Shown piece after piece: positions 10,003 to 20,122 of a stretch of DNA of 64,000 nucleotides. This DNA comes from Betaproteobacteria bacterium (GTDB lineage: Bacteria > Bdellovibrionota_B > Oligoflexia > Silvanigrellales > Silvanigrellaceae). The notes beneath the pieces were generated by a model. The model made no database searches. It had not been told where the DNA came from and saw only the letters and a list, made by a program, of their open reading frames with translations. The DNA lies in contig VGHE01000002.1 in NCBI GenBank assembly GCA_016868315.1, forward strand, positions 62,001-126,000. The letters run 5' to 3'. How positions within the stretch are numbered: the first letter of the stretch is position 1; the number at the start of each line of letters is the position of its first letter. Position numbers and translations under genes: made by a program.

Positions 10003-12432
10003 ATGCTCGTCGCAGATACACACCACAACCACCGAGGTAGCTCAGGCACGTGTTTTTTATTCCCACTGTTTGGGCTTGCGAGCATTTTTCTGCTGTCCTG
10101 CAAATCGAATTCGACCACCGAGCGTGATGCTTTGGTTGCTGAAGCAAACGGCGAGAGCCGCGATTATTTTCGCAGTGTGCTGCTCGCCTCAATTAATCCA
10201 GCTCAATCTGGCGGAGTTGAACTGAGCAGACTGCTAAATGATGGGTTGCTTGCAGCGGCTCCGCCCCTGACTCAGTTCTCAACGAGCAAGAGTGTTTTCT
10301 CATCGCTGTCGTTGTCTTCGCAGCATGGAGTGGGTTCACGCACACTTGCAGGAGGCGAAACACTCCGCGCCGAAACTTTCTCTCTGCGCGGAAATCTCAA
10401 CCCAGGCATGTTCAAGCACCAAGGGCGCGCGCTTCCATTTCATTTGAGCTTGAGTGCAAATGCAGAAATCAAAGTTTTCCGAAAATTTGCGGATGCCGCT
10501 GAGGCAGCAAAGTATCCTCCCTATTCCTTTGTTGATTTGCCTTTGACAATTGAAAATGCCAAATCCATGCGTCCGGGTGATTTGGTCGTCCTCCCTCTCG
10601 ATGCTCAGGTTCTTGGTTCCGTTGATGGAAACTACATGCGTTCGGTGTTTCGATCGGGAGTTGTTCTTGATAAACTTATGGGTAAGAGTTTTGTTGGACA
10701 TCTCCAGTCCGGTTTACGTGCCAATTTCGTTGTTTCAGGCCGCTTCGAAATGCACATTCTAAAGTCAGACAACAATCTTGTGCGGATTCGCTTGTTTCAA
10801 CGCTCGGAAAATTCAATCTCCGCTGGTGCCAGCGCGAGTTCGGCTGCAGCCTTCAAGTATACGCTGATTCCTTTTGCCAAACTGCACCAGGTTGCCGAGA
10901 TAAAGAGGATTAAGAGGGTAAATTTCTACGGAGATGGAAATCTCGCACTTCCCGATCCGCTCAAACAGCTTTCGGGTAAAAACGTTCTTGCACCTGGACT
11001 TGTTCCTGGTTCAGACGACGCTAAACTCGACGCACAACTTCAACAACGCAATGATGGTTTGATTGATCTTGCCAATGCAGTTTCCCTGAGTGCAGAAGAT
11101 ATACAGCGTGCTACCGTCGACAAAATCAACTCAATCACTGACACCCTGAATAAAAAAATCATTCAGAAGGTCAATCAGCCGATCGCGGAGGTTAAAAAGT
11201 ATTCTGACCAAGAGCTTCGTTTCGATGCTCAAGTGAGCTGGAGTGAGAGTCGAAAAAATCGCCAGCAGTTTTTCGCTGATTATCAGTTTGATTTGCGCAA
11301 CATGGCTGCTCAGCAGGCCTATCTACATGCTGTCTCCGGTGCAAGCACGTTCATGACGACGCTCAAAGATCCGAGCCGTGTTTTTGCGCCAGGTCAGTCG
11401 ATTCACAATTTCATTCTTGCCGAACGTATGGCTCGTGAATTTGCACTGCAAAACAATGCCCCTGTGGTTCGAATTGTGTCTGCGAGTGCGCGGAGTGATG
11501 CAAGCGACAGCGGATTTCAAATTCGAGTTGGACAGAGTGCGAACTTTTCTCTCTCCGAGAGTTGGCAGCGGGAGGAGTACCGAATCGCAGACCAGTTCAA
11601 CTCCGATTCATCGGCGGCCACTGCGATGACGCGCTGGGTTTTCAACCAGGGCTATAAGCTCGGAGTTGTCGCCGAGCGTCAGACACGAAGTGGTGGATAC
11701 ATAACAGATGTCTCAAGCGAGCGAGGCGAACAGCCTCTGTTCTGGTTCAGCCGCGAAGTCGAAGCACGTTCAGCGAGCGGGGGGCATCTGGCTCGCTTTC
11801 TCGCTCAAGCTTACAACACGCTCGGCTCTGTGGCCGCGGATGTGAAACTTGCAGATTCTTACAGGGGTGAGGTGAGCGGTGAATTTCGAGGGCGGATTGT
11901 TCTGGGGCTGGCGCCTAAAGCTTTAGCACGTTTGTTTGACCCTCAGATTCTCAAGCCGGAAATTGTATGGCGGGCTGTTGCGCAGGTGTCCAAGAGCTTT
12001 GACAACACCTTTGGGCTGCCCTTTTTGATGTTTCCGATGGGCTTGCCATCGGGTCTGAACGGTACGGCGAGCGTCGAGAGTTGCGAGACGGTCATCCGGC
12101 AGTGGGGGAGTTTTTATTGCCACCACTTCGCCGATCGGGTGCTTCCTGCATTAGCGAAGGCACAGGCGAGCACCAACATAAGGGAAAAACTTGAATTTAT
12201 TGAGGGATTCCTGGGGCAGGGTTTCGCTGCAAGCAAGATTGGTGCGGAGCTGTTCACAAGAGTGGCACTTCAATCTCTCATAGAGGCCAACGGCCGTCTC
12301 GGAGCCGATGAACTGGCACTTTTAGTTGAAGCGCGCCAAAAAAATTCGACCTCTCCTGAGTTTAACCCGACCGTAAAGTATGGAAATTCTGGACTGATCG
12401 AGACACTGGAAAGTGTACTGCCCGCCTGGTGA
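10003..12432 (+). CDS. Large hypothetical lipoprotein (809 aa)
   Basis: Lipobox-like GLASIFLLSC; long intact ORF, 12 bp after the previous gene. Confidence 0.75.
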   Translation: MLVADTHHNHRGSSGTCFLFPLFGLASIFLLSCKSNSTTERDALVAEANGESRDYFRSVLLASINPAQSGGVELSRLLNDGLLAAAPPLTQFSTSKSVFSSLSLSSQHGVGSRTLAGGETLRAETFSLRGNLNPGMFKHQGRALPFHLSLSANAEIKVFRKFADAAEAAKYPPYSFVDLPLTIENAKSMRPGDLVVLPLDAQVLGSVDGNYMRSVFRSGVVLDKLMGKSFVGHLQSGLRANFVVSGRFEMHILKSDNNLVRIRLFQRSENSISAGASASSAAAFKYTLIPFAKLHQVAEIKRIKRVNFYGDGNLALPDPLKQLSGKNVLAPGLVPGSDDAKLDAQLQQRNDGLIDLANAVSLSAEDIQRATVDKINSITDTLNKKIIQKVNQPIAEVKKYSDQELRFDAQVSWSESRKNRQQFFADYQFDLRNMAAQQAYLHAVSGASTFMTTLKDPSRVFAPGQSIHNFILAERMAREFALQNNAPVVRIVSASARSDASDSGFQIRVGQSANFSLSESWQREEYRIADQFNSDSSAATAMTRWVFNQGYKLGVVAERQTRSGGYITDVSSERGEQPLFWFSREVEARSASGGHLARFLAQAYNTLGSVAADVKLADSYRGEVSGEFRGRIVLGLAPKALARLFDPQILKPEIVWRAVAQVSKSFDNTFGLPFLMFPMGLPSGLNGTASVESCETVIRQWGSFYCHHFADRVLPALAKAQASTNIREKLEFIEGFLGQGFAASKIGAELFTRVALQSLIEANGRLGADELALLVEARQKNSTSPEFNPTVKYGNSGLIETLESVLPAW

Positions 12433-12557
12433 AAATTTTCGAAGAAATGGGTTGGAATCTGATTTCCCCCATGCTACTTTCCGCCTCGCTCTTGGGTTGA
12501 GGCACATTTTGATTGCGTGTCTTCTTCCAAGGCTGAGGTATGTTCTAAGGAGAAGTC

Positions 12558-12887
12558 ATGGGTAAGAAGTTGTACGTTGGTAATATCCCTTATACTGCTA
12601 CTGAAGAAGCGCTGGCACAAGCGTTCTCTGAGTGCGGTCAGGTGGAGTCGGTTCGTATCGTAACCGACCGCGAAACAGGCCGGAGCAAGGGATTTGCTTT
12701 CGTTGAGATGGGTTCAGATGACCAAGCGCAAGAAGCTATTTCCAAGTGGAATGGCGCTCAATGGGGTGGTCGTTCCATGACTGTGAACGAAGCTCGTCCG
12801 CAGCCAGAGCGCGGCGAACGTCCTCGCCGTGAATTCGGCGGCGGTGATCGCGGTCCTCGCGGTTACGGTCCAAGCCCACGCCGTTAA
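12558..12887 (+). CDS. RRM-domain RNA-binding protein
   Basis: MGKKLYVGNIPYTATEEAL (RNP2) and GRSKGFAFVEM (RNP1); Arg/Gly-rich tail; SD AAGGAG. Confidence 0.95.
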   Translation: MGKKLYVGNIPYTATEEALAQAFSECGQVESVRIVTDRETGRSKGFAFVEMGSDDQAQEAISKWNGAQWGGRSMTVNEARPQPERGERPRREFGGGDRGPRGYGPSPRR

Positions 12888-12905
12888 TCGGTGACGGGGT
12901 AAACA

Positions 12906-12934
12906 GGGAAGGCTTTCGAGCCTTCCCTTTTTTT
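12906..12934 (+). terminator. Intrinsic terminator of RRM gene
   Basis: GGGAAGGCT-TTCG-AGCCTTCCC followed by TTTTTTT. Confidence 0.92.
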
Positions 12935-12978
12935 CTTGCGGCCAACCGGTGTTGCGCTCCGCTCCACCGAATCCTTTG

Positions 12979-14100
12979 TCAGTCGACACACGTACCGCTG
13001 AGTGGGGTTTTCTCACCGTCGCCAAAGGCGATTTCAGGGATTTCGGCACTCTTGTCGGAGAAGTCGATTGTGAAGGTCTCTGACTGAGAGCCAGAACCTG
13101 TCGCAGGTGTCGTTTTGCCTCGGAGCACTCCACTTTTCGGGTAACATTCCCCATTCGCAAACGAGATATTCTCGAAACTTATCTCCACTTGGCTTCCATC
13201 GCTCTGAGTGGTTAGAGTTGTGCCGCTCTGTATAGTTTTGCTCTTAGCGGTACTTCCCTCGTCGTCTGTGTATTCGACAACAATTTTAATCGGCTGACCT
13301 GGAACGGTGATCGACTTCGCCAGCTCTGTTGAATCGCCTTCGCTCGTCGAGACTCTGCTCTTCTTCTCAAGGCTCCATTCGACCGTGCGTTCGACACGCA
13401 CTGAGCCCGCCTCAATCACCACCCGTTCGAATTTTTTTGTTCGTTTGCCTGAAGAGCTGAATTCAGCAAATTTATAATTCTTGGCTTTGATCTCCCCCGT
13501 TCGAGTGACAGTGCGCCTGGACGTCCCTTCACGTGTCTCCGTGGTGCCTTCAAGAAGGCGCGGACGGAAGCGAACACCGCGATCCTGACTGCAAGAAAGC
13601 GCACCGAGTGGTGAATCAATGATGAAGCTTTGTTCTCGCTCTATAACCTTAGTGACATTCGAGCCCGATTTGCGGAACTGCTTTGAAGTTTCGATTTTAC
13701 GCACCACGCGACCACTGACTCGGGATTGATCGCCTGAACAAGAAAAAGATGAATTTAGCTGCAGTGGTAAATTGGATTGCAATAATTGTGGGGCATTTTC
13801 TGCTGAAATATCTGCAAAATCGTCGAAGGAAGTGAGGTGTAAATTGTGTTTTACGTAACTTCCCGCGGTCGGGTTGGGCGGGATCGCCCCGCTGTCGATC
13901 ACAGATTCAGCAAGCTCCTGTAATTCTGCTTCGGTTGTGTCCTGAGCTATCAAGCGTGGCGTTTTTGGGCGATTGATGATTGGATTTCCTGTCTCTGTGC
14001 CACAACCACCGATGAGAACGAAAACGAGGGCGCTCAGGCACAGCAAACCAGCTCTGGTATTTGCAATTCGCAGTATAAGTTTTCTCGATGAAGTGCTCAT
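12979..14100 (-). CDS. Hypothetical lipoprotein
   Basis: LLCLSALVFVLIGGCGTETGNP lipobox; 373 aa. Confidence 0.75.
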   Translation of the reverse strand: MSTSSRKLILRIANTRAGLLCLSALVFVLIGGCGTETGNPIINRPKTPRLIAQDTTEAELQELAESVIDSGAIPPNPTAGSYVKHNLHLTSFDDFADISAENAPQLLQSNLPLQLNSSFSCSGDQSRVSGRVVRKIETSKQFRKSGSNVTKVIEREQSFIIDSPLGALSCSQDRGVRFRPRLLEGTTETREGTSRRTVTRTGEIKAKNYKFAEFSSSGKRTKKFERVVIEAGSVRVERTVEWSLEKKSRVSTSEGDSTELAKSITVPGQPIKIVVEYTDDEGSTAKSKTIQSGTTLTTQSDGSQVEISFENISFANGECYPKSGVLRGKTTPATGSGSQSETFTIDFSDKSAEIPEIAFGDGEKTPLSGTCVD

Positions 14101-14103
14101 GCA

Positions 14104-14976
14104 TCAATCCTTGATCGACTTGGTAAATGGAAAAAATTGTATGTTGAGCTGGTAAACCTGGTCTGGGTCGCCGGATTGCTCGGCAATTTCCATGATTTTC
14201 TTTCGAAAAATGGAAATCTCATCGGCTATTCTGTCGAAGACATCTTTCGAAATGGAGACTGTTACGGAGCTGACGTTGCGCTCGGTGTGATCAAAGTTCA
14301 TCACCGATTCTCGCCCAATTTCAATAGTACGTTGATGATAACGGACAACTGCATGACTCGCGATTTCATCGCCGGTGCTAATGTATTGCTGTGTTAACAC
14401 AAAGTTCTGCGTGGCTTCGTTTTTCTGTATGAGATTCAACTCTTCGAGCAGTGCAAGACTTTTGCGTGCCTGTTCGGGTAGCACACGCGGCTCGATATGC
14501 TTCACTATCCAATGTGGATCAGGATTAAATCCGGGCATGCCCACAAGTTCGCGAATGACGGGATGGAACCACTCACTGTAATATTCCAGTTGGCTTTGCT
14601 CGAGGGTTGATGAAAGGCTTTTGGACTTAAGATCCATGAGCCTTGCAAAAAGAAATTCTCTGTCGCTGGTTAGGCGTGCATTTTGGTATCTAACAAGCGT
14701 CTCAAGGTACATGCGTTCGGTGCTTTTAATGTGCAATGCATCAATGATACGTTCGGCTCCTTTGATGCTGAGGCGTCGCTTGCCACGGATCATGAGATGC
14801 ACAACATTGGTTTTCGAGAAACCCAGATCATCTGCAAAAATAATGTACGAATAGCCCTTACAGCGCTGCTTGACCCATTGAAAAACATCTTCAAGAAAAG
14901 CCGAGTAGTCGAGGTACTGACTCGGCTTGATGTGCTGGGAAACTTCCTTAAATGTGCTTTTGTGGTCGTTTTTCAT
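14104..14976 (-). CDS. TIGR02147 family protein (DUF4423-type regulator)
   Basis: N-terminal YLDYSAFLEDVFQWVKQRCKGYSYIIFADDLGFSKTNVVHLMIRGKRRLS and downstream SVTVSISKDVFDRIADEISIFRKKIMEIAEQ typical of the family. Confidence 0.85.
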   Translation of the reverse strand: MKNDHKSTFKEVSQHIKPSQYLDYSAFLEDVFQWVKQRCKGYSYIIFADDLGFSKTNVVHLMIRGKRRLSIKGAERIIDALHIKSTERMYLETLVRYQNARLTSDREFLFARLMDLKSKSLSSTLEQSQLEYYSEWFHPVIRELVGMPGFNPDPHWIVKHIEPRVLPEQARKSLALLEELNLIQKNEATQNFVLTQQYISTGDEIASHAVVRYHQRTIEIGRESVMNFDHTERNVSSVTVSISKDVFDRIADEISIFRKKIMEIAEQSGDPDQVYQLNIQFFPFTKSIKD

Positions 14977-15199
14977 CGTGTGTGTCCGTTGTTCGAATTC
15001 CGACTCTTGAGAATCATTTCGGATAAAAATTAAGCAAACTTAAGTCTGTGAAAAAAGTAATTCGTTTAGATAGCTTATATTTTTAATGGTGCGTCGGTTC
15101 GTAAGGATTTTGCAAATGTCAGAAGGCTGCCGCTGTGCGGCTCCGGAGGCCTCGGTTAATCTGAAGCTTCATCGCGAAAACAAATGAGAGGGCTGTTTC

Positions 15200-16873
15200 A
15201 TGTGCGGGATTCTTGCTTTGCTTGATATAACCCAGGATTCACAGCGCCTACGGCGCGAAGCTCTCGCACTGGTAAAAAAGCTGCGCCACCGCGGTCCAGA
15301 TTGGAGCGGAGTCTATTCCGACGAACGCGCTATTCTGTGTCATGAGCGTCTGGCGATTGTTGATGTGATGAGCGGTGCACAACCACTGGTGAATGATAAG
15401 ACAGGTGATGTGCTTGCAGTCAATGGCGAGATTTATAACCATATCGAATTGGCGCAACAGCATTTGTCGGAAAAGCATGAGTTCCAGACCAAGTCTGACT
15501 GCGAGGTTTTGCTTTATCTTTATGAAGAACATGGATCTGATTTCTTGAATCTCATTAATGGAATCTTCGCATTCGTTCTGTACGATAAAAACAAAAACAC
15601 ATATCTGATTGCGCGCGATCACATTGGTATTGTGCCGCTCTACATGGGCTGGGATGAGCAGGGCACGCTTTATGTTTCTTCGGAAATGAAAGCGATTGTG
15701 GACGTTTGTAAAGTTATCGAGGAGTTTCCTCCCGGGCACTACTACACGGGCACTGAGAAGAAGTTTGTTAGGTACTATAAACCTGCATGGGACAGAACTG
15801 ATGTTCTCCCGTCTCAGCCTGCTTCAAATGAAATCCTCTCGGCAGCTTTTGAATCTGCAGTCCGGCGCCAGTTGATGTGTGATGTTCCCTATGGTGTTTT
15901 GATTTCGGGTGGAGTGGATTCCTCTGTTGTCTCGGCACTTGCGGCAAAAATGAGTCCGCGGCGCGTTGAAAGTGCGGGTGCTGAACCCGCATGGTGGCCA
16001 CAGCTGCACTCGTTTTCTGTTGGGCTAAAAGATTCTCCTGACCTCAAAATGGCGCGCAAAGTTGCGACTCACATTGGTTCGACTCACCATGAGATCAATT
16101 TCACTGTGCAAGAAGGAATCGATGCGATCAGTGATGTTATCTATCATCTCGAAACGTTCGACGTCACGACGATTCGTGCCGCGACACCAATGTATCTTAT
16201 GGCTCGCAAAATTAGAGCCATGGGAATAAAGATGATTCTTTCGGGCGAGGGGGCTGACGAAATCTTTGGTGGGTATCTTTATTTTCACAAGGCACCTAAC
16301 GCCCAAGAGTTCCACGAAGAGTTGTTGCGTAAACTTTCGATGCTGCACAAGTACGACTGCCTCAGGGCAAACAAAGCGATGGCAGCTTGGGGTATTGAGG
16401 CGCGTGTTCCGTTTCTCGACAAAGAGTTTCTTGATACTGCAATGAGCATTGCTCCGCAGGATAAAATGTGTGGCAATGGAAAGATTGAAAAGTTTATCCT
16501 GAGAGACGCGTTTAAATGCCTGATTCCCGATGAGATTCTGTGGCGGCAAAAGGAGCAATTCTCGGACGGTGTTGGTTACACCTGGATTGACTCACTCAAG
16601 GCTCATGCAGAAAAGGAAGTCAGCGATACTCTGTTTAAAAATGCACAGATGCGCTTTCCAGAAAAGACACCTCTGACAAAAGAAGGGTATTTATACCGTT
16701 GTATTTTTGAAACTCACTTCCGGAATCCCGCTTCGGTGAGATTGATTCCCGATGGTCCAAGTGTGGCTTGCAGCACACCCACCGCTATCAAGTGGGATAA
16801 GGCCTTTGCACAGATGGCTGATCCATCGGGTCGCGCAGTGAGGGACGTGCATCAGGCCGCAGCGCAGCCTTAA
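15200..16873 (+). CDS. asnB: Asparagine synthase (glutamine-hydrolysing)
   Basis: MCGILALLD Ntn active site, RHRGPDWSG, LISGGVDSSVVSALA PP-loop. Confidence 0.95.
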   Translation: MCGILALLDITQDSQRLRREALALVKKLRHRGPDWSGVYSDERAILCHERLAIVDVMSGAQPLVNDKTGDVLAVNGEIYNHIELAQQHLSEKHEFQTKSDCEVLLYLYEEHGSDFLNLINGIFAFVLYDKNKNTYLIARDHIGIVPLYMGWDEQGTLYVSSEMKAIVDVCKVIEEFPPGHYYTGTEKKFVRYYKPAWDRTDVLPSQPASNEILSAAFESAVRRQLMCDVPYGVLISGGVDSSVVSALAAKMSPRRVESAGAEPAWWPQLHSFSVGLKDSPDLKMARKVATHIGSTHHEINFTVQEGIDAISDVIYHLETFDVTTIRAATPMYLMARKIRAMGIKMILSGEGADEIFGGYLYFHKAPNAQEFHEELLRKLSMLHKYDCLRANKAMAAWGIEARVPFLDKEFLDTAMSIAPQDKMCGNGKIEKFILRDAFKCLIPDEILWRQKEQFSDGVGYTWIDSLKAHAEKEVSDTLFKNAQMRFPEKTPLTKEGYLYRCIFETHFRNPASVRLIPDGPSVACSTPTAIKWDKAFAQMADPSGRAVRDVHQAAAQP

Positions 16874-16966
16874 GTGTTCCAGTTATTAACGTTCTAAGAT
16901 TCATGGGAGTTTTTGCTCAGGTGGTTTTGGCTTTAGTCCGGACGGGTTTGGAACGATATATGAAAG

Positions 16967-18436
16967 GTGAAGCGGTACTGTCTGACATACCTGCCCCTTT
17001 TATTGCTTGGCTGCGGTGCCTCGAGCCAAAATTCAACAAGATGCTCGAAGGTAACTTCCATAGCTGTTTCTGGAAGCTCGGTTGAGAAGTCTTTACGCGA
17101 TGGAACGCTGCAGGCGGGCTGGGGCGGTGTACTTGATTTACTCGAAGAGGAGACAGCTCCCGGGAAGGCGAAACGGCATCGCTGCACGGTACACATGGAT
17201 TTTATTCCTGAAGAGGCAGGGACACCTGCCGACCCGAACCGTATTGCTTTCTGGACGGCTGAACATTGTTTGAAGTTCGACAAGGCACGCAGTGCAGAGC
17301 TGAATATTTTCGATCCGAGCAAAAAGGCATATGTGCGATTCCCTGTGCGGCTCGACGAGCTTGATCGGTTCATGGATGGCAAGAAGCTCTTCGAGCAACA
17401 TGTCGGCGCGCGTCTCGCGGACTTCATGGCTGCAGCAGCAAGGCCATATCGTGGTTTGATTGAGCGTGGTATTCCCTCGTGCAAATCCGATTCGCAGCAG
17501 TTTTTGAATCAGAATCCGAGTTCAGCTGTGGTTTGCAGCTCGGTGCTTGATCTCGCGCGACTCGAGGGGCGTGTTCATGAGTCGGCTACAGGTCGTGCAG
17601 ATGTGCTTGAGCTTCTCGGACGCTTGAATGCAGCGAGTCGTTTGCAGGAGAGCCAGCAGCTCGAGAGCATCATGCGGTTTGCGGCTGTTATTCCGGCACA
17701 GCAGATGTCTGATATCCAGTTTTGGCTTGGCAATTGGCGCAAAAAGGTTTCCAAGATAACTCAGTGGCGCAGTTTTGAAGGGTTTGCACCCCTGATCGAG
17801 GAAGTGCGCACGAACTGCACTGCCGCATCAAGCGTGGGGCTTTGTCATCCTGATTTGAAGGCATTTTTCTCAACTGCTCTGACGGAATACAACGATGCGA
17901 GCGCGACGGGCAGCTATCCGGATTTTCTCAAGGCTGAAGTCAATGCTCCGATGGCTGGAACAAAGCGCAATCTTCCGTGGCTACTGCATTCGCAGAAAGA
18001 TGTTCAAAAGCTTTTACCCATGACAGGAGCTGCGCTGTTGGGTACGAATTTTGCACGACCCTCGGCAAAAGGTCGTGCAACTCAGAGTGCCAGTGACACG
18101 CTGGGTACAAAGGGACCGCTGTTCTATGCGGCTGTACCGATCTCATCGCTGCGCACCATAGAGGAAGAGCAGCTGCGGTCGAATATGATTTTTAACGATA
18201 AAACCATTTTATACACCTACGACCGTGCACTCCAGCAGGGAGAATCTTTTTTGATGCAACCTGGTGATTCCGGATCCGTTGTTGCGTTGGGCAATATGCC
18301 GATTGGTGTTGTCAGCACGGTGAACAGCATCGAAACCTCAGGGGGTGCTGCACTCCTCCCGCTTCCCGAAACTTTTGAAGAGGAAGGAGAGCAGCCTATC
18401 AAGTCCACCCGGGGAAATACTCTCAGCTGCAAATGA
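16967..18436 (+). CDS. Lipoprotein with trypsin-like (S1) protease motifs and a long insertion
   Basis: LPLLLLGCG lipobox; FWTAEHC (His motif) and QPGDSGSVV (Ser motif) about 300 residues apart. Confidence 0.7.
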   Translation: MKRYCLTYLPLLLLGCGASSQNSTRCSKVTSIAVSGSSVEKSLRDGTLQAGWGGVLDLLEEETAPGKAKRHRCTVHMDFIPEEAGTPADPNRIAFWTAEHCLKFDKARSAELNIFDPSKKAYVRFPVRLDELDRFMDGKKLFEQHVGARLADFMAAAARPYRGLIERGIPSCKSDSQQFLNQNPSSAVVCSSVLDLARLEGRVHESATGRADVLELLGRLNAASRLQESQQLESIMRFAAVIPAQQMSDIQFWLGNWRKKVSKITQWRSFEGFAPLIEEVRTNCTAASSVGLCHPDLKAFFSTALTEYNDASATGSYPDFLKAEVNAPMAGTKRNLPWLLHSQKDVQKLLPMTGAALLGTNFARPSAKGRATQSASDTLGTKGPLFYAAVPISSLRTIEEEQLRSNMIFNDKTILYTYDRALQQGESFLMQPGDSGSVVALGNMPIGVVSTVNSIETSGGAALLPLPETFEEEGEQPIKSTRGNTLSCK

Positions 18437-18487
18437 CTCGAGAGTTCGTTCTGCAGCTTCAGATGCTCTGGAAATGTACTGAGCAGT

Positions 18488-19321
18488 TTATTGTTTGAGA
18501 AGCACAGTCAGATCATTGTTACCCACCACACTGTAGGTTTCGAAGTTGAGCCAGCGGAAAAGTAGAGCGGGGCCAAGTCCGAGAGTGAGACCCTGAATAG
18601 TTCGACTTTGGCTCTTGTGGGCTTCTGCAACTTTAGCTTTGACCTCGCGGAGTGGAGCGGAGGTCTCAAAAATGCGCAGGCTGCCGCTGAGGCTGGGTGG
18701 CAATTGACTCGGCAGGAATAAGGAAACAGGCCAGGGTAGGGTTGAGAGCAGAAGTTGTGCAGAGTGTCCTGTATTTTGAATTGACTTCGCTACGGCTGGA
18801 AAGAGCGTGCGGTGATCCTCTTGTTGATTCAGACCAGAGGGTTCCATTGTTAAAATCACCTCTGGACGCAGAGTGCGGATAGCTTCAGAAATGTGTTCAA
18901 TCGCTTGCGGCATGTGGTGGTAAAGTGCCGAGTCAGGAAGCATCGGGGTAATGACATTTTTTATACCAAGGAGAGTGGCGGCCGTTCTCAACTCTTGAAT
19001 GCGGCAATCGGAAATGTTTTCGTGGCCAGAACAAGCACCCATGTCTGAGTTTGGGTTGGCAGAACCGTCGGAGAGAGTCAGCAACGCGACTTCGGCTCCG
19101 GAGTCTGTGAAATGGCGGATAAGCCCAGCGTTAGTCACTTCATCGTCAGGATGGGCAAACACAACGAGAACCGTTTTAGGCGGTTCTGCAAAGCTCAATG
19201 TCTGTGTTTGCGTTTTAAAGTATTGGGGGCTCAAAATAAGCGCAACGAGGAGCAGGGAGACCGGCAAAAGGATTCCCAGCAGAATCGTTTTGGTGACTCG
19301 ACTTTTGAATGTATTCTTCAT
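18488..19321 (-). CDS. PIG-L family deacetylase
   Basis: VLVVFAHPDDEVTNAGL zinc motif; N-terminal TM. Confidence 0.92.
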   Translation of the reverse strand: MKNTFKSRVTKTILLGILLPVSLLLVALILSPQYFKTQTQTLSFAEPPKTVLVVFAHPDDEVTNAGLIRHFTDSGAEVALLTLSDGSANPNSDMGACSGHENISDCRIQELRTAATLLGIKNVITPMLPDSALYHHMPQAIEHISEAIRTLRPEVILTMEPSGLNQQEDHRTLFPAVAKSIQNTGHSAQLLLSTLPWPVSLFLPSQLPPSLSGSLRIFETSAPLREVKAKVAEAHKSQSRTIQGLTLGLGPALLFRWLNFETYSVVGNNDLTVLLKQ

Positions 19322-19351
19322 TTGATTCCCTCTGGAGCGCAGAGTTTGGTC

Positions 19352-20122
19352 ATGAATAAAGACAATACGTTTAGATTATCATGCTACTTTTTCCTTGTGT
19401 TCATGACTCTGTCATTCGGTTTTATTCTGCCTGTGTTCGTTGCGTCTTTGTTGGGTTTTTGTGTCATCATCTTTTTGACGCGCTGGGTTCTCAATGAGAG
19501 GTCTTTTCTCTATTTACAGATTCCAAGCGCAGCAGCACACGGTCGTGAGTTCTTTTTCTCATACTTTTTTGGTATCGCCATCTGCGCTTTCAGCTGTTTT
19601 CTGTTGCGAATGATAAACGCACAATACTCTTGGCGTGTTGCTGATGTTGTTGGGATTGTTGTCTGTGTTGTTCCTGTGCAGGCACTTTATGAGGAAGTGC
19701 TTTTTCGCAGTGTCTTGCAGCAGCAATTACTTTCGAGATTTCTCAAGTCGAACTTATTGAGAGCGCTACTCTTGGGTTTGATCTTTTCACTGAGTCATCT
19801 TGTAAACTACAGGTATACCGCTGGAGTGAACCTGCAGCTCACGACCCTCGTGTCGCTCTGCGCACTCGGATTTGCGGGGGGCGTATTGTTCCAGTTTCAG
19901 GGGAATCTTTCAGGCACCTGGGGCTTCCATGCCGGATGGAATACGTTTCGCTTTGGAGTTGTTCATTCCATTGCCGGAGTGGAATTGATGGAAGCTCAGA
20001 CTTTCGATCACCTCGAGGGCTCTCTCACAGGGATTCTGGTTTCACTTTTTGTGGTGTGCGCGGTGTTGCTTTGGACAAAATCCGCTCAGAGTCAGAATCC
20101 ACCTGCAAAAGCGAGTTTGTAA
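19352..20122 (+). CDS. CPBP family intramembrane metalloprotease
   Basis: YEEVLFRSVLQQQL (EExxxR), FSLSHLVNYRY, WGFHAGWNTFRFG; start at MNKDN, downstream of the ORF-track start. Confidence 0.88.
   Translation: MNKDNTFRLSCYFFLVFMTLSFGFILPVFVASLLGFCVIIFLTRWVLNERSFLYLQIPSAAAHGREFFFSYFFGIAICAFSCFLLRMINAQYSWRVADVVGIVVCVVPVQALYEEVLFRSVLQQQLLSRFLKSNLLRALLLGLIFSLSHLVNYRYTAGVNLQLTTLVSLCALGFAGGVLFQFQGNLSGTWGFHAGWNTFRFGVVHSIAGVELMEAQTFDHLEGSLTGILVSLFVVCAVLLWTKSAQSQNPPAKASL

Noticed and set aside
16025-16558. 177-aa - strand ORF
   Set aside because: Antisense to asnB.
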